Source: JAZDEU01 sp043808545 (GTDB lineage: Bacteria; Patescibacteriota; Patescibacteriia; JAZDEU01). From it: 25,293 nucleotides of DNA. Each line of letters starts with the position of its first letter. Within the stretch, counting starts at the first letter, position 1. Below, in pieces: positions 1 through 8,148 of this stretch. The stretch lies in contig JAZDEU010000042.1 in assembly GCA_043808545.1 (NCBI GenBank), forward strand, positions 1 through 25,293, read 5' to 3'. Under the pieces are notes generated by a model that saw only the letters and a list, made by a program, of their open reading frames with translations, did not search any database and was not told the origin of the DNA. The translations under genes and the position numbers were made by a program.

Positions 1-35
1 ATTGTAGCTAAAATATTTTATTCAATTATTTGTTT

Positions 36-99
36 GGGTTGGCCCCCAAAAACCTATTTTTTTTTTTTAATTTTGGCGTTGTTTTTGGGCGCCACACCC
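36..99. repeat. Inverted repeat downstream of uvrA
   Basis: Arms at 36-53 and 81-99 pair over about 18 bp; the core, 41-53 against 81-93, is 13 bp with one mismatch. The loop carries a T12-13 run. It lies just after the uvrA stop codon. No U-run follows the stem on the uvrA strand, so a classical intrinsic terminator is not supported. It could be an mRNA 3' end stabiliser or a small mobile palindrome. Confidence 0.45.
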
Positions 100-109
100 T
101 TAACGCAAT

Positions 110-3100
110 CTAAACAGCCTTCAAATACTTCCCAGTGAAACTTTCTTTTGTTTTAATAATATCCTGCAGAGTTCCTTCCGCGACTAAATAACCGCCTTTA
201 TCGCCTCCGACCGGACCTAGGTCAATAATCCAGTCCGCGCATTTTATAACATCAAGATTATGCTCAATAATTAAGACCGTATTGCCTTGATCAACTAATT
301 TGTTTAGTAAGAATAAAAGGCGATTTATATCATCAAAATGCAAACCTGTCGTCGGCTCATCTAAAATATATAATGTTTTCCCAGTTGATTTTTTAGATAA
401 TTCTGAAGCCAGCTTAATCCTCTGAGCCTCGCCTCCGGATAATGTCGTCGCGGATTGCCCTAATTTAATATAACCAAGCCCTACATCTGTAAGAGTTTTT
501 AATTTATTATAAATTATATTATTCTCATTAGTGAGCTTTTTAAAATCTTTTTTAGAATCTATCGGCGGAGTATTAAATTTAAAAAAATCTTTCGCTTCTT
601 GCACTGTCATATTTAAAATGTCAGCAATATTCTTGTTGTGCCAATGAATTTCTAAAGATTCTGTGCAATATCTTCTCCCGCCGCATTCCTCGCATTCAAT
701 ATAAATATCCTGTAAAAGAGGCATCTGTATTTTTACCATACCCTCTCCAGCGCACGCTTCGCATCTTCCTTCCCGGACATTAAAACTAAAATTCCCCACC
801 CGATATCCGCGCATTTTCGATTCTGGCAAATTTGCGAATAAATCGCGGATGTAAGTAAAAAGCCCTGTATAAGTCGCAGGATTAGAGCGAGGAGTTCTTC
901 CAATCGGAGATTGATCAATATTTATTATTTTATTCAAATTTTCCGCGCCCTCAATGGACTTAAATTTTCCCGGCTCCTCTTTCGCCCTATAAAATTTATT
1001 TAATAAGAATTTAGCTAAAATATCAGTAATTAAAGTTGATTTTCCAGATCCTGAAACTCCAGTTACGCAGACGAGTTTTCCCAAAGGAATTTTAACATCT
1101 ATATTTTTTAAATTAAATTCAGACGCTCCTTTAATTTCAATATGCCGACTATTTCCTTTTCTTAATTTTTCAGGGATCGGGATTTTTAAATCACCTTTTA
1201 AATATTTTCCAGTTAAAGATTCTTTATTTTCTATTATTTCTTTCGGAGTTCCTTTCGCGATAATTTCTCCGCCATAAATTCCAGCTCCCTTTCCGACATC
1301 AATAACATAATCTCCGCTCATTATAGTATCTTTATCATGTTCAACGACAATAACGGAATTCCCCTGATCGCGCAGATCTTTTAAAGTATTTATAAGCCGT
1401 GTATTATCTTTCGGATGCAATCCGATTGAAGGCTCGTCTAAAACATAAATTAGTCCAGTAAGCAATGAACTTATTTGCGCCGCAAGTTTTATCCTTTGAT
1501 ATTCTCCGCCAGCTAAGGTATTTACACTGCGAGCAAGCGTTAAATAATCAACTCCAGCGTTGCATAAATTTTTTAATCTTATTTCTATTTCTTTTATGAT
1601 TTGACGCGCTACTTTCCATTCATTTTTATCAAATTCTCCTTTAGAATTATTTTTTTCTTGTCTGCTTAAAATGCTAAAATATTCATAGAGTTTATCAATG
1701 CTCATTTCTGAAAGCGCGTCAATGGATTTTCCTAAAACCGTAATGCTTAGCATTTCTTTTTTTAATCTTTTCCCGTCGCAAGCCGAGCATTTTACCATTT
1801 TTAAATATTTTTCTATCTCTTTTTTTATATATTCTGTTTTCGCTTCCTCGTACTTTTTTAAGAGAATATTCGCAAGCCCCTCAAATACTCCTGTATTTTC
1901 TTTTAATAATTCGGAATGCTCGTTTCCATATAATATTAAATCTATATGTTCTTTCTTCATCTCTTTTATCGGAGTATCAAAAGAAAATTTGTATGTTTTA
2001 GATAAATATTCTAATCTTTTCCATATAGTTGTCTGGTTCGGAAAAACTTTATTAAAGGGATCAATCGCGCCTTCAGCAAGTGTTAAATTTTTATTGAGGA
2101 AAACCGCGTCTATATCTATTTCTAGTCTTGTTCCAATGCCTTTGCATTTTGGGCAGGCGCCGTAAGGACTGTTAAAAGAAAAACATCTCGGCTCTATTTT
2201 AGGCAATGTCCGTCCGCATTCCGCGCAATAATAATTTTCGCTGTATAATTTTTTTTCTTTCGTTTCTTCATTAAATAAAATTATCTGCCCGTTCCCCATA
2301 TCCAATATTTTTTTGATAAATGATATTATAGTTTTTTTATCATAGTCAAATTTTAAGCCTTGCGCAGTGTTAGATTTTTTGTCTAATGTTAAAATATCTC
2401 CATAAACATAGATCATTAAATTTCCCCCCTTTAAAAAGGACCTGCCTCCAGCCTGCGCCAGCCTGCCAGCACAGGCTGGCAGGGCTGAGGAGGCTTTTTT
2501 AATAATTTCTTTTGCGCTAGCTATAGTATATGTTTTATCATCAATCAAAACTTCTTTATATCCTGATGACGCGATATTATTTAATAAGGAAATAGCATCA
2601 CTTTCTTGATTAGATTCTATTTTAAATAAAACACCTAAAGCGCCTGATTGTATAAACTTTTTTATATCTTTTAGAATCGTATTTAAGTCATGCTTTTCCA
2701 TCAAATTTCCGCATTCATAGCAGTAAGGCTTTCCTAAATTTGTAAAAAGTATTCTTAAATAATCGTATATTTCCGTCGCAGTTCCGACAGTTGAACGCGG
2801 ATTTTGCGCGCTTCCTTTTTGATCAATCGCGATTGTTGGAGAAAGTCCTGTTATTTTATCAACATCCGGCTTGTCTAAAAGCCCTAAAAATTGCCGCACG
2901 TAAGTTGAAAGACTTTCCGCGTATCTTCTCTGTCCTTCCGCATAAATTGTATCAAAAGCAAGAGAGGACTTTCCAGATCCTGAAAGCCCTGTAATAATAA
3001 CTAATTTTTCTCTTGGGATTGAGATGTCAATATTTTTAAGGTTGTGAACTTTCGCGCCGTAAATATCTATTGAATGGATTATTTTATTTTTAATATTTTT

Positions 3101-3112
3101 ATTTTTAGGCAT
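110..3112 (-). CDS. uvrA: UvrA, excinuclease ABC subunit A
   Basis: DNA-damage recognition ATPase of nucleotide excision repair; it loads UvrB at lesions. Two ABC ATPase halves are visible: Walker A GLSGSGKSS (residues 42-50) and GVSGSGKST (about 690), and Walker B/D-loop motifs VLDEPSIGLH and ILDEPTTGLH. The zinc modules show CAECG...CPKCKG in the first half and CEACAGEG...CEECGG in the second. The second ABC signature is the usual LSGGEAQRIKLA, but the first reads LAGGEYQRIKLA, with Ala in place of Ser. At 1000 aa it is longer than the usual 940 or so, partly because a palindromic repeat at about residues 205-230 adds a stretch rich in Ala, Gly and Arg. ATG start; no Shine-Dalgarno is visible. 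Function is certain; activity of the interrupted domain is inferred from the intact frame. Confidence 0.97.
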   Translation of the reverse strand: MPKNKNIKNKIIHSIDIYGAKVHNLKNIDISIPREKLVIITGLSGSGKSSLAFDTIYAEGQRRYAESLSTYVRQFLGLLDKPDVDKITGLSPTIAIDQKGSAQNPRSTVGTATEIYDYLRILFTNLGKPYCYECGNLMEKHDLNTILKDIKKFIQSGALGVLFKIESNQESDAISLLNNIASSGYKEVLIDDKTYTIASAKEIIKKASSALPACAGRLAQAGGRSFLKGGNLMIYVYGDILTLDKKSNTAQGLKFDYDKKTIISFIKKILDMGNGQIILFNEETKEKKLYSENYYCAECGRTLPKIEPRCFSFNSPYGACPKCKGIGTRLEIDIDAVFLNKNLTLAEGAIDPFNKVFPNQTTIWKRLEYLSKTYKFSFDTPIKEMKKEHIDLILYGNEHSELLKENTGVFEGLANILLKKYEEAKTEYIKKEIEKYLKMVKCSACDGKRLKKEMLSITVLGKSIDALSEMSIDKLYEYFSILSRQEKNNSKGEFDKNEWKVARQIIKEIEIRLKNLCNAGVDYLTLARSVNTLAGGEYQRIKLAAQISSLLTGLIYVLDEPSIGLHPKDNTRLINTLKDLRDQGNSVIVVEHDKDTIMSGDYVIDVGKGAGIYGGEIIAKGTPKEIIENKESLTGKYLKGDLKIPIPEKLRKGNSRHIEIKGASEFNLKNIDVKIPLGKLVCVTGVSGSGKSTLITDILAKFLLNKFYRAKEEPGKFKSIEGAENLNKIINIDQSPIGRTPRSNPATYTGLFTYIRDLFANLPESKMRGYRVGNFSFNVREGRCEACAGEGMVKIQMPLLQDIYIECEECGGRRYCTESLEIHWHNKNIADILNMTVQEAKDFFKFNTPPIDSKKDFKKLTNENNIIYNKLKTLTDVGLGYIKLGQSATTLSGGEAQRIKLASELSKKSTGKTLYILDEPTTGLHFDDINRLLFLLNKLVDQGNTVLIIEHNLDVIKCADWIIDLGPVGGDKGGYLVAEGTLQDIIKTKESFTGKYLKAV
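2424..2500. repeat. In-frame GC-rich palindromic element inside uvrA
   Basis: A C6-rich arm (ccccccttt, aaaaagg) is followed by a strong GC palindrome (cagcc-tgccag pairing with ctggca-gggctg), in a gene that is otherwise AT-rich. Read in the uvrA frame it encodes PACAGR and LAQAGGR followed by FLKGG. The same module, beginning acctgcct, occurs inside hydG (about 8574) and hydB (about 9499), so it is a dispersed element and not uvrA-specific sequence. Confidence 0.8.
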
Positions 3113-3177
3113 AAATTATTAACTTTTATTTTTTAAAACTCGATCCAAATATTCTATGGCTTTTTAAAAATAAATAG

Positions 3178-3455
3178 CTATTCGTTAATTTCCTTAATAT
3201 TTCTTTCACGGATTTCGGGTATTATAATTTTTTCTATTATGTATAAATGCTTTTTAAATGCCTGTAAATCCATTTTATAAATTCCTAAATCAAACACGCC
3301 GCCTTTTTTTGTTTCATCAACTCTTGATGCTCTCCACGCGCTAACTCTTCCATAACAGGACAAATAATCCCCATATGCCCCATTTCATTTAACCTGTCTC
3401 TGAACTCAACTATTTGCTTTTTAAATTTTATACTCCCGCAAATTACAATTTTCAT
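3178..3455 (-). pseudogene. Small Rossmann-like protein, split by a one-base slip in an A7 run
   Basis: Starting at ATG 3455, the frame reads MKIVICGSIKFKKQIVEF and continues through RLNEMGHMGIICP to a Lys/Gln-rich stretch at a run of seven A residues on the coding strand (plus-strand T run at 3304-3310). It then shifts and stops at 3285-3287. With one more A, the frame continues as GGVFDLGIYKMDLQAFKKH to the stop at 3178, giving about 92 aa. The start (VICGS, a hydrophobic strand then Gly-Ser, and GH before a Pro) resembles small nucleoside 2-deoxyribosyltransferase-like proteins, but that assignment is weak. Either a decayed gene, a homopolymer sequencing error, or a gene rescued by polymerase slippage. 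The downstream piece alone could start only at a TTG at about 3363. Confidence 0.55.
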
Positions 3456-3463
3456 ATACTTTT

Positions 3464-3491
3464 GTACGGACGCGATGCTTCGCGCCCCTAC
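3464..3491. repeat. Short palindrome ggacgcga/tcgcg(c)cc
   Basis: The core ggacgcgatgcttcgcgccc is a near-perfect hairpin flanked by gtac/ctac. A second copy with the loop inverted is at 19447-19470. It lies between dgkA and the frameshifted gene, so it is a dispersed repeat of the REP type. Confidence 0.65.
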
Positions 3492-3498
3492 TTTACAA

Positions 3499-3855
3499 CT
3501 AAAACAAGTACGGCCAGAATATTAAAACCCCAATAATCGCCGCGCCGATAGAAGCGATTAAAACCATCGCCGCCATAATATTCTTTATGTCTTTCGCATA
3601 ATCATGTATCCGCGGAGACAAAATATCAACCATCCGCTCAAAAGCGCTGTTGATCAGCTCCAATACCAGCACGAATACTATCACGAATATAACCACAACC
3701 GCTTCTTTGACGGTAATTCTAAAATAAAATGATATCAGAACTATGAGCAGAGAGATAATAATTTGTATTCTGAAATTCTGTTCTTTTCTAAAAACCTCGG
3801 CTATACCCTTTCCCGCGTATTTAAAACTTCGTTTAAAATTTTTTAAGTCAATCAT
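3499..3855 (-). CDS. dgkA: Diacylglycerol/undecaprenol kinase (DgkA family)
   Basis: Small integral-membrane lipid kinase; Gram-positive-type members phosphorylate undecaprenol to recycle the cell-wall lipid carrier. The 118 aa match the family length. There is an amphipathic N-terminus (NFKRSFKYAGKGI), the conserved E-Q-N-F-R segment at about residues 25-29, and three hydrophobic helices at about 30-50, 55-75 and 95-115. The family signature E-x2-N-[TS]-A-x-E is present as ELINSAFE, followed by VDILSPRIHDYAKDIK. ATG start without a Shine-Dalgarno. It fits with the envelope genes on the same strand (GT4, WecG-like, PAP2-like). Whether the substrate is diacylglycerol or undecaprenol cannot be told from sequence. 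Confidence 0.9.
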   Translation of the reverse strand: MIDLKNFKRSFKYAGKGIAEVFRKEQNFRIQIIISLLIVLISFYFRITVKEAVVVIFVIVFVLVLELINSAFERMVDILSPRIHDYAKDIKNIMAAMVLIASIGAAIIGVLIFWPYLF

Positions 3856-3860
3856 ATATT

Positions 3861-4060
3861 AAAATGCAAAATGATGTAAAATTAAAAATTATTCCAAAAT
3901 CCGAATTATTCCAAATTATTTCAAATCAACTCCAAAATTCAAACTATAAACAGGTTGACATTTGATATTGAATTGGAACAATTTGAGCTTTGACATTTGG
4001 ATTTAAAAATTTTGCATTTTACATTACATTTTTCATTTTTATTTTTGCATTTTGCATTAT
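3861..4060. repeat. Word-repeat inverted repeat between dgkA and the GT4 gene
   Basis: The left arm is built from words such as atgcaaaatg and attattccaaa; the right arm carries the complementary words (cattttgcatt, ttggaacaattt). Pairing is imperfect but extends over most of the stretch. The last codons of the GT4 gene (4019-4060; NAKIKMKNVM) are read from the right arm. Same architecture as the inverted repeats at 6583, 8069, 9053, 16108 and 19741, with different words. Confidence 0.6.
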
Positions 4061-5197
4061 TACATCCCACGTCTCCTTCGCGCATTTTTCCCAGCTAAAC
4101 TCCTTCTCCCTTTCCAGCCCCTTATTTATTAAATTTTCACGCAGCACAGAATCGTTGAACACTTTTCGCATAGCCAGAGCAATCTCTTGCGCATTATGCG
4201 GATCAACAAATAATGCCGCGTCTCCTGCCACTTCGCGCAATGGCGGAATATCCGAACAAATAACAGGCGTACCGCACGCCATCGCCTCTAAAACAGGGAT
4301 GCCAAACCCCTCATAAAAACTTAGAAAACAAAACATTTCCGCCCCAGCCAATAAATATGGGACATCTTCTTGATCCGTCCACCCTAATTCTATTACATCA
4401 TCCTGCAAATTATTTTCTTTAATATTTTTGTTCACTTTATCATATCCATAACCGCGCCGACCAGCTAAAACTAATTTCAAATTATTCGCGTTTATTAGCT
4501 TTCCAATTCGCGCTGATTCGCGTAATTTTGCGAAAGCCCTAACTAATCCCGCAATGTTCTTCTTCTCTTCCAGCCGGCCGACAAAAAATACATACGGCCA
4601 TTTTATTTTATATTTTTCCAGCGCTTGTCTGATTTTATTTTTATCCAGATCCGCGCGATATTTTTTATTATCATATCCATTATAAACAACTGAAATTTTA
4701 TTTTCCAGTCGGCTGTCAAATTGTCCAAATAAATCTAAAATCTCATTTTTAGTAAATTCAGAAATAACAATAACTTTTGTCGCATGTTTTAATGAAAATC
4801 TAACTGTCCATTTATGATACCAATACGCCTGCGGAGTATAAAGATGTTTAAATTTCTCAAAACCAATATCATGCCAAGTCGCCACAGTATTCTTCGCATA
4901 AATAAGCGGAACAGAATGAGCTGGAATAAATAAAACATCTGGCGGATTAAATAACATTTCTAGAGACAACCGAATATTTGTCCATAAATATTTCGGCGGC
5001 CATCTTAAAATTTTGTTTTTCCAGTTCGCAGGCAATTTCGCCAAGCCGCAATGCAAAGACTCGCGCGAGTACAGTATTATTTTGTGTTCGGTTCCAGCCG
5101 TGATTTTTTTTAACTCCTCAATTAAAAAATAAGAATACCATTCTGTTCCCGTCTTTATTTTTTTATCGGCGCGCGATGCGTCAATCCCTATAACCAT
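4019..5197 (-). CDS. Glycosyltransferase family 4 (GT-B fold)
   Basis: Predicted nucleotide-sugar-dependent glycosyltransferase for surface polysaccharide or glycolipid. The N-terminal Rossmann half begins MVIGIDASRA and continues with a TGTEWYSYFLIEEL helix; WHDIGFE and VISEFTKNEI are typical GT4 positions. The C-terminal half has FVGRLEEKKNI, and the E-x7-E donor-site motif is in YEGFGIPVLEAMACGTPVI, followed by SDIPPLREVAGDAALFVDP. Length 392 aa is normal. Residues about 222-231 (RESARIGKLI) come from an attcgcg word repeat at 4506-4532, and the last 10 or so residues from the adjoining inverted repeat. No membrane segment, so cytoplasmic or peripheral. The acceptor is unknown. Confidence 0.92.
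   Translation of the reverse strand: MVIGIDASRADKKIKTGTEWYSYFLIEELKKITAGTEHKIILYSRESLHCGLAKLPANWKNKILRWPPKYLWTNIRLSLEMLFNPPDVLFIPAHSVPLIYAKNTVATWHDIGFEKFKHLYTPQAYWYHKWTVRFSLKHATKVIVISEFTKNEILDLFGQFDSRLENKISVVYNGYDNKKYRADLDKNKIRQALEKYKIKWPYVFFVGRLEEKKNIAGLVRAFAKLRESARIGKLINANNLKLVLAGRRGYGYDKVNKNIKENNLQDDVIELGWTDQEDVPYLLAGAEMFCFLSFYEGFGIPVLEAMACGTPVICSDIPPLREVAGDAALFVDPHNAQEIALAMRKVFNDSVLRENLINKGLEREKEFSWEKCAKETWDVIMQNAKIKMKNVM
4506..4532. repeat. attcgcg word repeat inside the GT4 gene
   Basis: Two copies of attcgcg (attcgcgctgattcgcg) are followed by the degenerate attttgcg. The same word family occurs inside dusB (23057-23093) and, as cgtgtatttccgtgttc, inside hydG (8617-8652). It is in frame, encoding FAKLRESARIGK in the GT4 protein. 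Confidence 0.5.
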
Positions 5198-5238
5198 AAA
5201 ATTAAAATAACCAATAAAGTATTTTGAATTACATCCTA

Positions 5239-6132
5239 CTAATTAGAATTTTTCGCATCTTTCTCTTCCATTGCAGTTAATGCGAAATCAACCAATTTTG
5301 TGTATTTTTCAGGATTAAGGATTATTTCATTATGCGTCCCTTTAACTGAATAAAAACCATTAACATCGTCTTTTGTAATATTTTCTTGGACGTTATCTAT
5401 AGGAAACGCCTTATCATCAACCGCATGAATAATTGAAATTCCAATGCCTTTTTCTTTTAATTCCTTTAATAAATCTTCGGTTTGTGTTTTAGCAATAGCA
5501 AATACTTCATCCATTGATCTTTTGGGATTAGCTATTATTGCTTTAGCCGCTTCGTATGTTTTTTTTATTATTGGACCTATAATATTAGGCTCCTTTATAC
5601 CTCTTTTGGTCTCATTTATTAAATCCGCAGAAAATCTTTTTGCTAATCCAATAAAACTGTCTTTTCCTATAATACCCGCGGGATCAACAAGAACTAAATT
5701 TCTAAATTTTTCGGGATATAAAATTGCAGCGATAATTAAATATATTCCACCCTCTGAATGAGCAACAGCATCAATTTTATCTATATTTTTTTCTTCTAAT
5801 ACTTTAATAAAAGCCTCAACTTTTCTTAATTCTGCCTCTGGGAAATTATCCGTATTTTCCTTTGTTTCTTTAATATTTATCCCATGCGCCGAATCTATAA
5901 AAAAGGTCTCCCTTCCCAATTCAGCCATTGTGAGAATATTTTTTTTAAATACGCTTGAATTCTCTGCCCAACCTGGACATATAAATACTGGCACATCAGT
6001 TTTTGGCGTTTGCGGTTTTATGTCAACTACTCCTATTTTTTTTCCATCAATTTCTACTATATCTTTTTTCTTAAATTGTTCTTCAAAATTTTCTAAAACA
6101 AATTGTTCTGGATTAGCCCTATAATTTTCCAT
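5239..6132 (-). CDS. Alpha/beta hydrolase
   Basis: Alpha/beta-hydrolase fold protein of 297 aa. The oxyanion strand and loop read VPVFICPGWAE (about residues 47-57). The nucleophile elbow is AHSEGG (about 123-128; Ser of G/H-x-S-x-G type), followed by LYPEKFRNLVLVDPAG. The acid is probably in HAVDDKAFP (about 236-244), and the catalytic His in KGTHNEIILNPEKY (about 262-275). No signal peptide, so cytoplasmic. The substrate is unknown; the lid between strands is mostly helical (about 150-225). It is 41 bp upstream of the GT4 gene on the same strand, so co-transcription is likely. ATG start, no Shine-Dalgarno seen. Confidence 0.85.
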   Translation of the reverse strand: MENYRANPEQFVLENFEEQFKKKDIVEIDGKKIGVVDIKPQTPKTDVPVFICPGWAENSSVFKKNILTMAELGRETFFIDSAHGINIKETKENTDNFPEAELRKVEAFIKVLEEKNIDKIDAVAHSEGGIYLIIAAILYPEKFRNLVLVDPAGIIGKDSFIGLAKRFSADLINETKRGIKEPNIIGPIIKKTYEAAKAIIANPKRSMDEVFAIAKTQTEDLLKELKEKGIGISIIHAVDDKAFPIDNVQENITKDDVNGFYSVKGTHNEIILNPEKYTKLVDFALTAMEEKDAKNSN

Positions 6133-6183
6133 ATTCGTGTTAGTTGTTATGACTTGTTAATTGTATAAATTAATAAATTTTTA

Positions 6184-6570
6184 TCACCTTAAAAATATCC
6201 CTTTAATTTTTTCCCATAAACTTAATTTCTTTTCTGTAAATTTTTCTTGACTGGGATGTGAGATTACCATCCCCGCCAATATCCCCCTCATCCTCTCTCC
6301 TTCTCTTTTTACAACATCGCTGTCATACTCCGCATTATGCGCGGACGCACCCGCGTAAGACGGTTTTTTCTGATCAAGATGTAAATTTATAGTTCTTCCA
6401 GTTTGATTTTCATCAACATAAACATGGAAACGAGGATAAAACCCTTCCCTGCTCAAACGTTTTATATAACTGATTTGATTAGTCTTACGATCGTAATTTT
6501 CAAAATAACCAAGCCGCCGCATAAGATTTTTTATCTGTTCAGTGTTAGATAGTGGAATTAGTATACGCAT
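6184..6570 (-). CDS. Hypothetical protein, 128 aa
   Basis: Not recognised with confidence. It begins MRILIPLSNTEQIKNLMRRLGYFENYDRKTNQISYIKRL and has the segments FYPRFHVYVDE and RTINLHLDQKKPSY, suggesting a small alpha/beta fold with a conserved His-containing strand (NLHLD). It ends with a basic amphipathic helix (KKLSLWEKIKGIFLR). No signal peptide or clear membrane helix. Codon use matches the neighbours and the flanking non-coding sequence makes the ends clear, so the gene is believable. It lies 51 bp upstream of the alpha/beta hydrolase on the same strand. Confidence 0.75.
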   Translation of the reverse strand: MRILIPLSNTEQIKNLMRRLGYFENYDRKTNQISYIKRLSREGFYPRFHVYVDENQTGRTINLHLDQKKPSYAGASAHNAEYDSDVVKREGERMRGILAGMVISHPSQEKFTEKKLSLWEKIKGIFLR

Positions 6571-6582
6571 ATAAAAAATATC

Positions 6583-6772
6583 TTAAAATTCAAAACTCAA
6601 ATCTACAACTTAAAACTTTAAAACTATGGCTCAATTTACGCATCTTGAATTTATTTAAAAATTTTAAGGCATCTAACAATTGGAAAAATCTAAAAGTATG
6701 CATATTACCAAATCGGGCAATTTTTGAGATTTGATTTGTAGTTTTGATTTTTGCGTTTTGATTTTTGAGTTT
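6583..6772. repeat. Word-repeat inverted repeat between S41 protease and the unknown gene
   Basis: This 250-bp gene-free stretch has a left arm (6583-6627) rich in caaaactcaaatctacaa-type words. The right arm (6716-6772) carries the complement (gagatttgatttgtagttttg, ttttgatttttgagtttt). The centre is a less ordered AT-rich loop. No promoter is convincing on either strand. Confidence 0.6.
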
Positions 6773-6820
6773 TATGAAATATTTGAAATTTTTTTAAAAT
6801 TTGAAATTTAAAATTAATTT

Positions 6821-8059
6821 TCACTTCCCCAACAATATACTAATAGCCTTATCCATCTGCGGATCCTTATCTTTATTATAATCATCTTCAGTGAGTTCAA
6901 CCGCGATATCAGGTTCAATGCCTTCTTTATTTATGCAATGTCCATTAGGGGTCAGCCACTTCGCGACCGTGAGTTTTAAAGAAGAGCCATCGGAAAATTC
7001 TTCAAGAGACTGCACAGATCCTTTCCCAAAAGTCTTCTCGCCGACAAGAACAGCATATCCATAATCCTTTAAAGCTCCCGCGACAATTTCCGATCCGGAA
7101 GCGCTCCCTTTGTTGATCAGTACTACGGTTTTAAAACCATTCAAATATGCCCTGCCGACCGCATTATGATCTCGTTTATTTTCCTCTGAATATTTTTCCG
7201 TAACAACAACTCCATCCTCAACCCAAGCGCTTGACATTTTTACAGCCGCGTCTAAAAATCCGCCGGGATTTCCTCTTAAATCTAAAATAATTCCTTTAGG
7301 ATTCGCTTTAACCATATCATCTGCGGCTTCTGAAAATTTAGCCGCCGTATCAGTATTAAAATGCGAAACTTTTATATACCCGATATTATCATCTATAATT
7401 TTCCATGTAACGCTGTCAAATTTTATAGTATCCCTCATAATTTTTATATCCTTCGTTTCTTTTAATCCATCTCTTGAAATTGTTAAAACAACTTCAGTCA
7501 CTTTCTTTCCTCTTATTTTGCTGACAGCTTCGTCTAAATACATTTCCGCAGTATCTATAGTATCTATTGCATAAACTTTATCACCCGCTTTTAAGCCCGC
7601 TTTTTCAGCAGGACTATTCGGAAGCGGTGAAATTATTGTCAATCTGTTATTTTTAATACCAACTTCCGCTCCGATTCCTTCAAAAGCTCCGGACAATTCA
7701 TCATTAAATTCTTTTGATATCTCTGGCTTAAAAAATACAGAGTATGGATCATTTAAAGCAGAAGTCATGCCCTGCAATGCCCCATAAAATAAATCTTTGT
7801 CTGAAATATTTTTTTCTACATAATCCGCTTTTATTGTTTTCCATACATCCCAAAATAATTCAAAATCAATGTCCTTATCTATCGCAATAGGAGGTTTTTT
7901 TTCTTTTATAACTATCTTGCTTGTGCTTGCCCCATTTACCTCGCCTGTATTTACAACAAAAATCTCCTTTGTGTTCCAGACATAATACCCTAAAAAAATA
8001 CTAAAAATTATAACTATGCTAGCTACCGCAATATTTAAGAATTTTTGTTTCTTTGACAT
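6821..8059 (-). CDS. S41 family C-terminal processing protease (Ctp)
   Basis: Membrane-anchored PDZ protease of the CtpA/Prc family, acting on the cell-envelope side. The N-terminal signal anchor is about residues 8-28 (LNIAVASIVIIFSIFLGYYVW). An N-terminal helical region (FWDVWKTIKADYV; GMTSALNDPYSVFF) is followed by a PDZ domain at about 115-195 (LPNSPAEKAGLKAGDKVYAI). In the S41 core the catalytic Ser is in NKGSASGSEIVAGAL and the catalytic Lys in GEKTFGKGSVQ; GGFLDAAV is also typical. The C-terminus reads WLTPNGHCINKEGIEPDI. The 412 aa are normal for the family. ATG start, no Shine-Dalgarno. Confidence 0.96.
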   Translation of the reverse strand: MSKKQKFLNIAVASIVIIFSIFLGYYVWNTKEIFVVNTGEVNGASTSKIVIKEKKPPIAIDKDIDFELFWDVWKTIKADYVEKNISDKDLFYGALQGMTSALNDPYSVFFKPEISKEFNDELSGAFEGIGAEVGIKNNRLTIISPLPNSPAEKAGLKAGDKVYAIDTIDTAEMYLDEAVSKIRGKKVTEVVLTISRDGLKETKDIKIMRDTIKFDSVTWKIIDDNIGYIKVSHFNTDTAAKFSEAADDMVKANPKGIILDLRGNPGGFLDAAVKMSSAWVEDGVVVTEKYSEENKRDHNAVGRAYLNGFKTVVLINKGSASGSEIVAGALKDYGYAVLVGEKTFGKGSVQSLEEFSDGSSLKLTVAKWLTPNGHCINKEGIEPDIAVELTEDDYNKDKDPQMDKAISILLGK

Positions 8060-8068
8060 GTAAATTTG

Positions 8069-8148
8069 TATATAGTATTTAGTATTTAGTATATAGTAGC
8101 AAGCTATTATCTGCTTAATACTTAATACAAAATACTAAATACTATATA
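8069..8148. repeat. Perfect 19-bp inverted repeat of tatttag words, overlapping the hydG stop
   Basis: The left arm 8069-8087 (tatatagtatttagtattt) is the exact reverse complement of 8130-8148. More words (tagtatata; ttaatacttaatac) lie inside. The hydG stop codon and last Ile codon (8142-8147) are inside the right arm. Confidence 0.75.

Noticed and set aside
1698..2165. 155-codon open frame on the plus strand inside uvrA
   Set aside because: Antisense to conserved UvrA sequence, with composition expected from the opposite strand of an AT-rich gene; no recognisable domain.
3955..4000. Promoter from ttgaca near 3957
   Set aside because: No -10 at a proper distance, and no plus-strand gene follows; it is part of the word-repeat inverted repeat.
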